Source: Ananas comosus
Taxonomy: Eukaryota; Streptophyta; Magnoliopsida; Poales; Bromeliaceae
Direction of reading: 5' to 3'
DNA: 64,000 nucleotides
Assembly (NCBI RefSeq): GCF_001540865.1
Contig: NC_033631.1
Location: forward strand, 1,157,532-1,221,531
Made by a program: the position numbers and the translations under genes. Numbering within the stretch: the stretch's first letter is position 1; each line of letters starts with the position of its first letter. This document shows, one piece after another, positions 11,205-22,615 of the stretch. The notes beneath the pieces are model-generated. The model searched no databases and had not been told where the DNA came from. It was given only the letters and a program-made list of their open reading frames with translations.

Positions 11205-12180
11205 GGCGACAGGCGATTTAGAAAGTTGTTTTTTTTTCCGTTTGGGCCACCCGTGAGGCCCGCCCGACGCGGCTCGCAGCAACTGGGCCGTATTTTTGGG
11301 CCGAATTATTCGCGAATCCCGTTTAATTCGCGAATAATTCTTTTTGCCCAAAAAAACGCGAATTATTCCGAATTTTTGGGAAAAATGCGTAAACGGCTGT
11401 AAAATTCGGGATTTCAAAAATTCGCGAATAATTCGCGAATTATTCGCGAATTAACTAACTATGGCAGATATTACCTGTTGGGGTAACAGGGACTGGTCGG
11501 TAGTGGTGTAGGGTTCCAGTTGCGGGAAGAAAACCTCTTGGGACATTTTCAGCATATATTCGAGCCTCATTCTAGCATTGCTACACACGAAATGGAGTAA
11601 AGGTAGATAATATGGCTAGAATTGCAAGTTTTGAAGAGGGAATAATAGCTCATTCTAGCAGTTTGCACATAGGAATTCAAGTTTGTCAAACGGGCACGAT
11701 TGAAAATGTGTGATCAAATTAAACAAAGTTTACCATTCAAGGGCAATTGTTCCCGAGTCAGGGGAAGAGGTTCTCCATTTGCAACACGAATTTGCCACTC
11801 CACAAGATCTTGGCCAACAATCATCTCAGTTACAAGATGTTCTACCTTCAAAATATTGATGTAAGAAATCAGGTATATATTTTCTGTCGCACAACAGCAA
11901 TTTGCATGTAAGGATCAAGTTGCACATGTATATACTAGTGCACATGCTTACCAAATGGAAGTTTCCCAAAACAGTGTGTACAAGAATAAATTTAATCATG
12001 CACATAGAACAGTATTTTGAATGTGAACATTTTAAGGTAGAAATAGCTGATAACAGTATGCCTGATTAGTTAAGAAAAGCATTAATAACTGAAGGCGAGT
12101 ATTCATTTCCATGAAATAAAATTGCCCAGAAAGCGTATCCATTATAAACTCCACTGTTCCGGCATTGTGATAGCCAACTG
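8654..12180 (-). pseudogene. MCCA-A: truncated 3-methylcrotonyl-CoA carboxylase alpha subunit
   Basis: MCCA is the mitochondrial biotin carboxylase/biotin carrier subunit of leucine breakdown. Exons found by hand, in transcript order: 12180-12089 ([28 protein letters not shown]), 11845-11734 ([20 protein letters not shown]), 11571-11475 (EARIYAENVPRGFLPATG), 10209-10073 (VRVETGAEEGDTVSMHYDP), 9649-9418 (IAGLPTNIGFLQ, HWAFERGLVETHFIEHHK), 9323-9157 (LLSLWYTHPPFGMHHRAKR), 9048-8932 (IEDSNSPALDVKAVR), 8713-8654 (LKVTAGQQVFDTSVLFTV). Missing are all N-terminal exons (ATP-grasp start; homology to copy B ends at 12233 where an R block begins) and the exon with the biotinylated MKM lysine. The first exon's donor reads TT where copy B has GT. 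The 11734/11571 junction does not stay in frame with any AG I can find. One junction (9418) fits only with a GC donor. A hAT-like element sits in one intron. It cannot encode a working carboxylase subunit. Confidence 0.88.
10349..11463. mobile_element. Non-autonomous hAT-like element with captured exon, 1,115 bp
   Basis: Perfect 17-bp terminal inverted repeats (CATAGTTAGTTAATTCG) and perfect 8-bp target duplications GCAGATAT at 10341-10348 and 11464-11471; 8 bp is the hAT signature. Copy B (62758-62769) holds the empty site. Subterminal zones are full of short ATTCGG/ATTCGCGAA motifs, as expected for transposase binding. The middle (about 10880-11095) is unusually GC-rich and looks like a captured gene 5' end: an ATG at 10984 opens an Arg/Gly-rich frame (MAFGERLEGKRGRGRDRDR). 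A 33-base T run lies at 11171-11203. No transposase. Confidence 0.9.
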
Positions 12181-13034
12181 CTTTCAAATTAGTTAAAAAG
12201 AAATATGAAAGTGCACCAACTCTGTGAGAAATTTCAGGAGGCGGCGACGTGAATGAAGAGGAAGAAATGACTAAATTTTCTTTACTTGTTCTTTAAGAAA
12301 AAAATAAAATTTTTTTATGCGTTTCTGCCAATTTTAAAAATATCTTCAGTATAAATTATAAGAAATAGACGGAATAATGAGGGAATCCTTACGAAGGGAG
12401 TTTAAATACATCAACTTGAAATTTTAAAGAGATAAAATATAGATTTTTTAAAAATCAATGGAGGAAGTGAAAAAATAAGTACTTACATGGAGTTTTCTAT
12501 ATTTTACCCTTATTAAAAAGATTTTTTAAAAAATTGAAGAAAAAGCTGTCTATAATGTCTGGAAGGATAAAAGCCAATGTCCAATGTTGGTTCTTAACTA
12601 CATTGAAGATAATTAGGACTTAGATAGACGAGGTAGTTTCATAAATATTGCTGTCTAACAGATTAGTGAGAAAATTTATTGTTAGATTTCGGTTTAAATT
12701 TTTAGTTATTTAAATTAAAGTCAAATTTATTTAAAATTAAAGTCAAATTCTACTTTAATTAGGATAAGATGAGATTTAGTTTTATTAAAACATAAATAGA
12801 GTTTAATTAAGAATCTAATTGGACTGTGAGTTCTAATTAGTCTCTACATTTGACATATTCAATATTACATATAAGATGTACGGCCAGAGGAGGGAATTAA
12901 TTAAGCTCTCAAGTAAATAGTATTTAGCAAATCAGAGAGGCCGATTATATTGAAATAATGATAACCAACTTGTTGGCCAATTAATTTTAATTTGCAGGTG
13001 CAATTCATATCATCGTAATTGTTGAAACGAAAAT

Positions 13035-14025
13035 CAAAGTCATTTTAATCTTACCCCTACATTACCCCTACAAATATTTACTTTGTTTCAAGAATACCCT
13101 CAACTCATTTTAATCTTAGTTATACCATGATATAATGAAGGTTAAGAATAAAATTGTCCATTTTGCCCCTAAACTGGTGAGGGCATATAAATGTATGTGG
13201 TCCATTTTTTTTAATTTTTTTTTATCCATTCAGATTTCAAATATTGTAATCAGTTAAATAAAAAAAATTCAATTAATAGGTTAATTAGCTAATAACAATT
13301 AACTATTAAATGAATTTATGTTAGTTTCAACTGAATATTGGTCAAAGGTATTAAATTTAATGGAATAATTATCTTAATTTGTGAAAATTTTTCATTATCT
13401 ATTTTTTTAATTTATTATTTAAAACTATTATTGGTTCATGCAAAGTCCGTTGATTACAAGAATTTAGTTTGTCCTTTCATAATACAAATTTTTTTATTTC
13501 AGGTCGGATTTTATATTAATACTCTTAGTTATAATGTATTCATACCGGTGAATTTTCTCTATATTAAGTAGTCAAATAAAAAAAAATTATTACTTTACAA
13601 TCGGTGTAGTAAAAAAGAAGATATAACTAAAATAAACTATTTCTCATTCTGACAATAAAGAAAAATAAAATTTAATTTAACTACAATTTATTCCAAATAG
13701 AAATATTTATTTAATTGAAATGAATAATTTTTTTAAACTAAACTCAATTGAATTTTACTAAATTTTTAGTCTAGATAGAATTTAATTAATTTTGAAATAT
13801 AATAGAGGGTTTTTATGAAATAGATTTATTAATTGACCCTTAAATAATTAAGAGGGGTAAAGTTGGAATATAAATATTATTAACTTTATTATGGATGGAG
13901 ACTTGATAGTAGGGTTATTTTTTAAAGTTTCTTAAATTTGAGGGGTATACATGATATTTCAATTTTTAAAGGAGTATTTATAAAATTAAATAGCTTTAGA
14001 AGGGTATAGAGAAAATTTTCCCTTA
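13035..14025. other. AT-rich insertion inside R copy b
   Basis: About 1 kb absent from copies a, c and d: the R sequence breaks after GAAAATCAAAGTC and resumes near ATACGCTGTTTGGAATAA. Its ends carry short mirrored ACCCCTA / AGGGGTA-type motifs, but I could not fix a terminal inverted repeat or a target duplication. Probably a MITE or a remnant; unclassified. Confidence 0.4.
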
Positions 14026-14096
14026 TATCATATACGCTGTTTGGAATAAATATGGTTGATTCATAATTATATGAATAAAAGAGATTCCAAAAAATT

Positions 14097-14742
14097 CTAC
14101 AACATGCTTCCCTTTCTTATTTTATTGAATCTGATTCGTTCCTCATTACCAAACAGAATCATAATTTCTTCCATATATATTAATTCTGAAAAGTTTTTCT
14201 ATTAAAAAAGGAGGATAGGATAGGCTTCTAGCGTAATAATCCTATATTTTTGTTCCTAATTTTGTGGAGTGATTAATTTAAGAACTAATTATAACTTTAT
14301 CCTGTGACACGATTGAGGGTTAATTTTAATTTAAATTTGAATATCACAATTATATGACATGCTCTGTTTGGAACAACTATGATCGATTCATAATTATATG
14401 ACTAAAAGAGATTCCAAATTCTACAACATGCTTCCCTTTCTTATTTTATTGAATCTGATTCGTTCCTCATTACCAAACAGAATCATAATTTCTTCCATAT
14501 ATATTAATTCTGAAAAGTTTTTCTATTAAAAAAGGAGGATAGGATAGGCTTCTAGCGTAATAATCCTATATTTTTGTTCCTAATTTTGTGGAGTGATTAA
14601 TTTAAGAACTAATTATAACTTTATCCTGTGACACGATTGAGGGTTAATTTTAATTTAAATTTGAATATCACAATTATATGACATGCTCTGTTTGGAACAA
14701 CTATGATCGATTCATAATTATATGACTAAAAGAGATTCCAAA
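14097..14742. repeat. Near-perfect 324-bp tandem duplication
   Basis: CTACAACATGCTTCCC occurs at 14097 and again at 14421; the two units read identically through to GAGATTCCAAA by eye. Copy a of the R block has only one such unit. The absence of visible differences means the duplication is recent or has been homogenised. Confidence 0.9.
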
Positions 14743-15308
14743 CATTTTTTCCCAAAGTTTATGACAAAGAAATTCACAAATAATTGTGTTCTCTTCCTAA
14801 CAAAGAACATACTTTTAGCTAAAGATTAATCAATAATATTTGTAATTTAAGAGCACTACAGTGTCATCTTCAAAAAAATATTAAAAAAAACTAAAAAATA
14901 ATTAGATTTTCTCTTCTTCTTTTTTTCTTTTTTTTTTGTTTTTGTTGTAGGGAAGTATATGGACCGTTTGGCATGACAACTCAATAAGTTATTTATAAAG
15001 TTATGATGGTATAGGCAATAAATAGAATTCATTGCAACAAATTAATTGTATGTTGGAAATGAATAATGCAATTTTAATGAGCAAAATAATTAGCATATCC
15101 CATAACATAAAGAAAGCCTATGACCTGAGCGTCATGAGATCATAATGCACATAATCTTTTATTAATTATGCATGTATGTACACGCAACAAATAAATAAAA
15201 GAAAAAAAAAGAAAAATTAGTATAGTGTGAAGTTGTTTCTTTATAAATAACTTATCAGCATGCATCTATATCAAGATAGATGCCAAGCAATTTAATTTGT
15301 ATACTTAT

Positions 15309-17227
15309 TGTAGTATCCCTGATTTTTTGGATGCCCGTGGATCTCAGCATCTAAGGCTTGTCGACAAATCTGGAGAGTATCGGAGCAAGTTGGAGTCGTT
15401 TTGACGCGAAATGGATGCAAAACGGATTCGACATGAGGCGAGAGTGGAGTTCTGATGCTGAAATCCACAAAGTGCAGGATTTCAGTGTTGAGTACCGGTA
15501 CCATATAGGGGAGTACCGATACCCCAGTGTATTTTCATAACAGAATGCTCTCGGGTTGTGCCAAATGATGCTGAGTACCGGTACAGCATCGGGCTGGTAC
15601 CGGTACCCTGCGTGCGAGCTTACGGGCTGAGAGGCCGAGTACCGATAACCAAATCGGGTACCGGTACTCCAATTGGATTTTTGAGTAGGTGAGGGGTCTT
15701 TTGGTCATTTGAGTTGTCGATAACCCCAACCTTATCCCCACCTCTTTATATATGTGTAGAGAGACAGAGAAGAAGGTTTAGTATGCTGCTCTCTCTCTCC
15801 CTCTAGTTCTTGGATGTGCTCGTGGTTGAGATCGTGGCTCGAGCTCGGGAGTTTTTTAACGTCGATCCGGAGGGCCGTTCAAGTATGCGTGCGTCGTGGT
15901 TGCGCCGTTGGAGACCAAGCGAGCGCATGGTTTCCTCTTCTTCGACTTCTCGCCGTAGTTAGACGAGCTTTTCGAGGTGGGTTAATGTTTACCGAAATCG
16001 TCGGAATACCTCCTAAGTTTTAGTATCGTCGACATGTATCATTGGTTTATTTTTTTGCTAGTACTCGAATTCATAAATTAGAGATAAAATCTGAATTTGA
16101 AGTTAAGCTAGTAGTATAGTTTTACATATTGGACTTGGAATTGACTTAGGAGAAAACATGTAGATTCCACACTGTCACTTTCTGATAATTACCAGATTTA
16201 GCTTTAGGAGCTGTGGTTCGTTTGTATCGTCGTTGTTCGTATGCGGTAGATGCCCAGATTAGTGTAGGATGAGTTTACGCTCGTGCTGGGATGCCGAGCT
16301 TATTTTACAGTAGTGTGTAGACTGTTTCGGACTGTCAGGTGCCGTCGCGGTTGATGGTGGACCCAAATTTCTATATTTTTCATTAGATTATGTCAAGGGC
16401 ACATAAACTTTGGTTGTTAGATCAGCTAGACCCGTTTGCTTTGATTATAGCCTGTGAGAGCCTGATTGAGCTCGGCAGAGACACGCTTGCATACTTGGTT
16501 TAGTAGCACCCACGAGTGCCACTCCGGAGTCGAGCTTTGTGCGTTTGCATTGATGTTGTAGTGTCCAGGTTGAACTTGCTCTTCATCAACAACCCAGCGT
16601 GGTGGTGGTTGGTGTAGTTTCGATAGGCGGAACGGGTGCGTTCACAGTCCCTAGTGAGATTGGGTCAGAGAGTGCATTTCTATATCTACAGAATAGTGGT
16701 TAACGATATTATAGTGGCATGTAGCTATAGAGTTTTTCTAGCTTCCTTTACTATTCTTGTGCATATTTTCTGTAAACTTAGTGGGTGAGCCGTTGAGGTA
16801 CTGAGGACTACTCCTTTTTGTAATAGTTCTCACACTCAGTTGTTGACCACTTTTTGCAGAGTCTTTGTCCGCGGCTGTTGCTGTTACTGATTCTAATCGT
16901 GGAAATTAAGGGTGTTGCGAGCTAGATCCTTTCCAGTCTTGTTGCAGTGCTAGAGGAGTACCTCCACAAGTAGTTTTGGGGCTTTTTGTACATATGGTTA
17001 TTGTCGGGGTACTTTCTGAAGCGAGTGGTGTAGTAGACTTTTTGTATGTACAGTAACCCCTCGAGGTTTTTATATATATTCTATTTTCAGTTTAGCAGCT
17101 CATTACCTTGTGGTTGTAGCTTGATTTGTTTACAGGTACAGCTATCACTTCGTATACAGAAAAAATTTCTATGTATACGGCGGGTCTGTTGGCGTGTCCG
17201 GAGAAACATGTAATCCGGGGTGTGACA
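15309..17227 (+). mobile_element. Ty3/gypsy solo LTR, 1,919 bp
   Basis: TGTAGTATCC...GTGTGACA with perfect 5-bp target duplications CTTAT at 15304-15308 and 17228-17232. It belongs to the same family as the LTRs at 19476-21684, 54993-57181 and (minus) 52217-54383: shared GTCGACAAATCTGGAGAGTA-type 5' part, GTACCGGTAC palindromes (first at 15492-15501), a TATA box (15745-15753), and a 3' end with CTTCGTATACAGAAAAA, GTATACGGCGG and CCGGGGTGTGACA. No internal domain remains, so it is the product of LTR-LTR recombination. Small ORFs inside are not genes. Confidence 0.93.
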
Positions 17228-17354
17228 CTTATCTTGTGGCGTTTTTGCATATAAAAGTTTCGCATAAAAAATTCATCGATTTTGCAATTTGTAAAAATAA
17301 ACCCTCTTTAGATTTTGCTGATTTGGCCTTGATTTATAATAAACTAAAATATCC

Positions 17355-17357
<3 letters not shown>

Positions 17358-17395
<38 letters not shown>
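17358..17395. repeat. (TC)19 microsatellite
   Basis: Nineteen uninterrupted TC units. A similar CT-rich stretch at about 35340-35385 lies in the same position relative to a shared flanking sequence (GCATAAAAAATYYATYRRTTT), so the microsatellite is part of a repeated element. Confidence 0.95.
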
Positions 17396-17398
<3 letters not shown>

Positions 17399-17975
17399 CG
17401 CGTTACTCTGCATGGTTCATCTCCGACCTCCTCTCTGTTGTACCTCTATTTCTCCTCCTGCTTACTCTCTCTCCTCCTCCTTCTTCACTGCCCACACATT
17501 GATGCGCGCTTCTCTTTCTTACCTTGCCAACGTCCGTTGACGCCAGATCGAAAATGACACAAAATGAGGAGGTGAGATTGCAGCAGAAAGCATGGCCATA
17601 CACGTTGACAATGACAGCGACAATGCTAGCTGCCACAAGATTTAAAAACAACAGGCAAGAAGAGCACGTCGGGGCGGGTCGGGGGCTCACTAGAAGAAAA
17701 GATAGTATTAATGGCAAAGATAAAACAACATGTGGCGATAATTTTCGTCACCGCTGTAGTCATTAAGTAGCGATATTCGATGGCAGATTCACTTTTTTGT
17801 CAGTAGCAAGAGCCCAATTAGCATAGTTGACCTCACTTTGGGGTCCAAATTGATCCCAAGTGGGGTCCAATAAAAAGTCTTATTAGACAAAGAGTTATAG
17901 CGGGTCCGGTGACCGGCTATTTTTTTTCCTTAGCAGTTTTAAAAAGTTAAAAAAAGATTTTAATTAAAAAAAAAA

Positions 17976-18330
17976 AACTCTTGCTTCCTTGAACACCAGC
18001 TTGGAAACTTCATTGTAGATGTACGTCAAGATAAAAGATTTTATAACTTGAGAGGAATTGGTGATATTTCACAAAAGTTGGTTGAGACGAAAAAGCATGT
18101 AGTGTATTCACGAGTTTATTTACTTTTGAAGTTGTCATTAGTTCTACCAATTGCTAGTTTTTTCTATGATGAACTTTATAGAGAATAAATTAAGTAACTT
18201 TATGTGTGATCCATGCTCATAATGATTCTTTTGATGGCTTATATAGAAAAAAAATATGCTTAACAGTGTTTCCAATGAGGCTATTATGCATTTTTTTTCG
18301 AATATGAAGTCGATCTGAGGACAATTAATT
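17976..18330 (+). pseudogene. hAT transposase C-terminal (dimerisation) fragment
   Basis: An open frame from about 17976 to the TAA at 18186-18188 reads FLEHQLGNFIVDVRQDKRF, then GIGDISQKLVETKKHVVYS and VYLLLKLSLVLPIA. This is the conserved C-terminal dimerisation region of plant hAT transposases of the zinc-finger MYM-like group. After the stop the homology goes on in other frames (FMCDP; then VSNEAIMHFFSNMKS near 18270-18318, interrupted by a stop), so the gene is broken. It has no methionine start and no N-terminal domains. The tail piece (MHFF and after) recurs at about 19235-19320 in the neighbouring duplicate. Function lost. Confidence 0.75.
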
Positions 18331-18447
18331 TGTAAAGAAATTACTTTATTTATATAATTTTAATGACTATTATTTTTTTAGTTTTTTTTTTTTTTTTTCT
18401 TCCTTATATATTAATCGTATGAGAAAAAATTTCTAGATCGCCCCCTG

Positions 18448-18600
18448 GCGATATTTTATACATTTGGTGGCAACTTTAGTCAACAGTATACTAATATTGT
18501 TTGTCGTGGCGGCGCGTGGATCTGCCACCGCGATATTTTATACATTTGGTGGCAACTTTAGTCACCACTATACAATAATTGTTTGTCGTGCGGCGGCTGC
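18448..18600. repeat. 82-bp direct duplication inside unit 1
   Basis: GCGATATTTTATACATTTGG starts at 18448 and again at 18530, each followed by GTGGCAACTTTAGTCA and a TTGTTTGTCGTG segment. Unit 2 has only one such motif (about 19408). The alternating GTGGC/GTCACC motifs resemble subterminal repeats of DNA transposons. Confidence 0.7.
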
Positions 18601-19475
18601 TGCCCGAGGGCAAGAAGGAGGTGCAATAGAGTGAAAAATCTGCAGTATATGAAAGAAAAGAAGAAAAATAAAAATATATATTTTCTTCTCCTAGGAAGGC
18701 TCATGTTGTGCTAATTGATACAAAAAAAGCCCAAACATAGAGAAATAGAAAGAAGCAAACGAAAATTGCACTATTTCAGATATAATTAGTATCTAAAATA
18801 TATTTGAGACTAAGATTGCACTATATAAATAAAAATTGCACTATTTGAATTTAAGTTCTACTGTTTGAGCTTAAGTTATGCCATTTAAAACTATTTGAGA
18901 CTAAAGATGCAATTTCTCATACAGTGCAACTTAAACTCAAACAGTGTGTCAACCCCCAAGACCTGCCTAAAAACGCTCTTAGGTGCGTGCGACAGACCCG
19001 TTGAACATGCAAGGTTTTTCTCGCCCGCATGACAGAATAGCATTACACCAGCCTGCACATCTTACAAGAATAAATATGAAAAAGCATTAGAGCATTTAAA
19101 TTCTAATTCATGCTTATACAATATACAACTCCCTAAAGATTACAACCAATCATGCTTTCAAAATTAATGTATGCTTATGATGAATGATTATTGATGAATG
19201 ATTATTTGATGCTTATATTAGAAAAAAAATGTTTAACAGATGTTTCCAATTCGGGTATTATGCATTTTTTTCAGAATATAGAAGATGCATCTATGACAAT
19301 TGTAATAGAAATGATACTTTATTAAATTAATATTATGACTAATTCATTTTTTTATCTTTTTCTTCCTTGTACATTAATCCTATGAGAAAAAATTTCTAGA
19401 TCTGACATGGTGATATTTATATTTGTGCAACTTTAGTCACCACTATCAAATAATTATTTTGTCGTGCTGGCGGCT

Positions 19476-21684
19476 TGTTGAGATCCCTAGTGTTCAGCTG
19501 TGGAGCTTGCCGACAGCTCTGGAGAGTGTCGGACAAGTCCGAATCACTGTTGGCGTCAAATTAGACGTAAACGGACTCTGTGCGACGCTAGAGGGCAGCT
19601 TATAGCGAAGAAATCTGCAAAACTGCAGATTTTCTCTGCTTGTTACCGTACAACCAGGTGGCTGTACCGCGTACAACCATCGCGCAGAGGATTAGCAGCT
19701 CTCGGGTTGGCTCTTGTACCGGTACAAGAGCCGTGTCCGCGTACAAGGGGGTAGTAGAGGGTTAATTTAGTAATTCTCTCCCTCGTTTGTATCACCACTC
19801 CACCTACCTCTTTATATATGCGTAGTAAGAGAGCTTAGAGAGGGATTCTATTGCTGTCCTTCTTCCCTCTCCCTCTCTAGCTTGAGTTGACCGTGGAGTA
19901 GTTCGGTTTGGAGCTCGGATTCGACCCGACGTCGCGCCGCGAAGCGTTCGGCGGATACGGTTGGGATCCTACGCTGGCGAGAAAGCTCAGCGAGGGTGCG
20001 TTTTCGCCCGTTCTCGACGCTCCGTGTCGCTGACGATTAGCCGTTGGGGGTGAGTGTTTCAGTTGCGTTTGCTTCAAGTTTTTGACATTTCGAGCTAGGT
20101 GTGTTTGCTGATTCCATCGTCGGACCAGTTAGTAATTTCAGCTCGTTCTCGACGTAGGAGATCAGATTGCGACGGGACTTTGTTCGTTGGATTCGGGACT
20201 TCGAGAGGAATCCACGAAGCCCTTACTTGCTGGATTTTGGTGAAGGTTAGCTTGGTCGAATCTCTGTTGTACCTCACTGCTGCATTTCTGGGCTGAATGG
20301 TGACTTGTGTGTGTTAGCGGGTAGAGTTAGCTCGATTTTTGGACTCGGCGGATTCCAGGTATCCAGCAGGTCGCTCTACACCAGTGGAAGTCTTCGCTGC
20401 CAGGGATTAGCTTTTTGGGTTGGGTTACATCGGTTTTACTCCTAAGTTCACATTCGTCGAATGTATAGTTTCGTTTTGGATAATACTATTCTAGCTCACA
20501 ATTCATGGATTAAATAGTAGATTTCATATCTGAATTTGGGCATGTGGTAATAATTAATAGGTTATACATGTTGGACTTGAATGAATATTAGGAGAAACCT
20601 GCGATTTGGACCTGTCACTTGATTAAACTGTCTGATTTAGCTCTTAGGAGCCGTTATTTAATTGTACTGTTGCGTATCTTCGAGACAGTACTCCAGGTAG
20701 TTTAGAGTATATCTACACTCATGCTGTTTCGCCGAGGGATTTTACAGGGTCGTTAGGCTGTTCCGGACTGTAGGTGCCGTTGAGAGTTGACTGGACCCGT
20801 ATCGCCTTTTTGGCGTCTGATTGTGCGGGGCACGTTACTTGTTGGGTTGTTAAGACCAGTAGAGTCGATTTCTTTGCTTTAGCTTTTCAGAGCCTGTTGA
20901 GCTCGAAGAGATACGCTGCATACTCGGTTGGGTACGCCACGCAGTGCCACTCCGGAGTCAGGTTTTGTGCTTTCGCGTTTGGTGTCGCTCATGCCAGTTG
21001 GACTTGCTCTCACGGATCAGTTAGTGTGGATAGAGCTGATTAGTCGAATGGGGCAGGGACGGGTGTATTCACAGTCCGGGGACGGGCTATCTACAGTCCC
21101 GAGTTGATTGGTCAGAGTTGATAAGACTACAGTTGGTGTTAGTGTAGGATTGATAGTTTAGTGATCGTAGCCGATATAGCAGTTTATTTCCTGCTTTTCT
21201 GACTACTCTTGCTATCCCTTCTGCTAGACTCAGCGTGGGTGGAGCGATTTGTTTTGGGCGTCCCACTGAGGACTATTGTTTTTACAGTATGTTCCGACGC
21301 CCAGTTGTTACCTATGTTTTTGCAGAGCCACAGGTTCCGGCTGCTGCGCCGTCCGCGGACCAGGATCGAGGCAAGGGCGTCACGAGTTAGAGCCCTACCC
21401 GTCGTGCTGAGCTAGAGGTGCCCCTACTGCAGGTAGATGTTTTGTTTCGAGTTTATGTACATAGTTGACTTAACTCGCCAGTGCGAGTAGCTCTGTATTT
21501 TGGTTTTGGACTATGTATATGAAACTCAGTTTGTTTAGCTTCTGTTTTCTCTAGCAGCTCTCTACTACTGTTCGTAGTAGTGTTTGATTCACAGGTACAG
21601 CTGTTGCTTCGTATACAGAAAAATTTCTTTGTATACGGCGGATTTGTCGGCGTGCCCGGGGAACGAGACAACCGGGGCGTGACA
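19476..21684 (+). mobile_element. Ty3/gypsy solo LTR, 2,209 bp
   Basis: TGTTGAGATCC...GGGGCGTGACA with perfect 5-bp target duplications CGGCT at 19471-19475 and 21685-21689, inserted into the second unit of the tandem duplication (unit 1 shows the intact CGGCTGCTG target at 18594 onward). A 24-bp perfect palindrome centred on GTACCGGTAC lies at 19709-19732, upstream of a TATA box (TTTATATATGCG, near 19810). It ends with GTATACGGCGGATTTGTCGG like its relatives. No internal retrotransposon sequence. Confidence 0.93.
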
Positions 21685-22330
21685 CGGCTGCTGCAGAGGG
21701 CAAGAAAGGAGGTGTAGTAGTGAAAAATCTGCAATATATGGAAGAAAAAGAAGAAAAAATAAAAAAAATATATTTCTTCTCCTGGAAAAGCCATTATGTG
21801 TCGTAATTGATACAGAAAAAGCCAAAAAATAGAGAAAATAGAAGAAGAAAACGAAATTGCACTGTTTCAGATTAAATTATAGTATTTAAAATAATTTGAG
21901 ACTAAGTTGCACCATATAAATAAAAATTGCACTATTTGAATTTAAGTTTCACTGTTTGAAACTTAAATTCAAATACTTTCACTGTTTCAAATACTTAAAT
22001 TCAAAAATTGCACTATATACTTTCACTGTTTGAAACTTAAGTTACACAATTTAAAACTATTTGAGACTAAAGTGCAATTTCTCATACAGTGCAACTTAAA
22101 CTCAAACAGTGTGTCACACCCCAAGACCTGCCCTAAAAGCCCTTCTTAGGTGCGTGCGACAGACCCGTTGAACATGCAAGGTTTTCCTCGCCCGCATGAA
22201 GCAGTAGCATACACCAGCCTGCACATCTTACAAGAATAAATATGAAAAAGCATTAGAGCATTTTAAATTCTAATTTCATGCTTATACAATATCAACTCTC
22301 CTAAGATTACAACCACATCTGCTCAAAATA

Positions 22331-22610
22331 ATATATGCTTGCCGCGATCACGCGCTTCACCTGCGATACATGACTTTATAAAAAGTAATAATAATAATAG
22401 GCTGTTTTCTATACCAAAAAGATATTTAAATCTTACATCCATCCATCCATCCATCTGATATTTTTTAATATTAAATAAAAAATTAATAATGTTAGCTCGT
22501 GAGAAAATAATAATCGTGCGATGAATAAGATATAAAAGTTTTATTTATATGTAGTGATAGCATATAATTACTCTCGTTCGATCTGTGCTCGATGTGCAGG
22601 CTGGGACGTT
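22331..22610. other. Unassigned DNA between hAT remnant and copia element
   Basis: AT-rich, with a short CATC repeat near 22438-22456. I see no gene, transposon end or homology to the rest of the window. Confidence 0.5.
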
Positions 22611-22615
22611 TTTAT

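Larger units (their letters stand above)
12234..15303. repeat. R block, copy b
   Basis: Begins exactly where homology between MCCA-A and MCCA-B stops (GAGAAATTT at 12225-12233) with GGCGGCGACGTGAATGAAGAG, the counterpart of 2196 onward in copy a. It then follows copy a through TATAAATTATAAGAAATAGACGGAA, the GTTAGATTTCGGTTTAAATT stretch and the tail near 14170-15250, and ends at the gypsy solo LTR. It contains an extra AT-rich insertion and a 324-bp tandem duplication, listed separately. No coding signal; the 77-codon frame at 13338 is AT-rich noise. Confidence 0.7.
18200..22330. repeat. ~1-kb tandem duplication; second copy split by a solo LTR
   Basis: Unit 1 (about 18200-19165) and unit 2 (about 19166-19475 plus 21685-22330) share, in order, the hAT transposase tail, the GGCAACTTTAGTCACCACTAT motif, the CGGCTGCTGC.GAGGGCAAG stretch, the TTGCACTATTTGA-rich zone and the end piece with GGTGCGTGCGACAGACCCG and TTGAACATGCAAGG. 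Many substitutions and small indels separate the units, so the duplication is old. The end piece begins TGTCACACCCC, which resembles a reversed LTR end; I could not confirm that. Confidence 0.8.

Noticed and set aside
11091..11417. Lysine-rich protein with a poly-K stretch
   Set aside because: The poly-K comes from the 33-base T run inside the hAT-like element.
15309..21684. Small frames (60-113 codons) within the gypsy LTRs
   Set aside because: LTR sequence; the frames are not conserved between the LTR copies.
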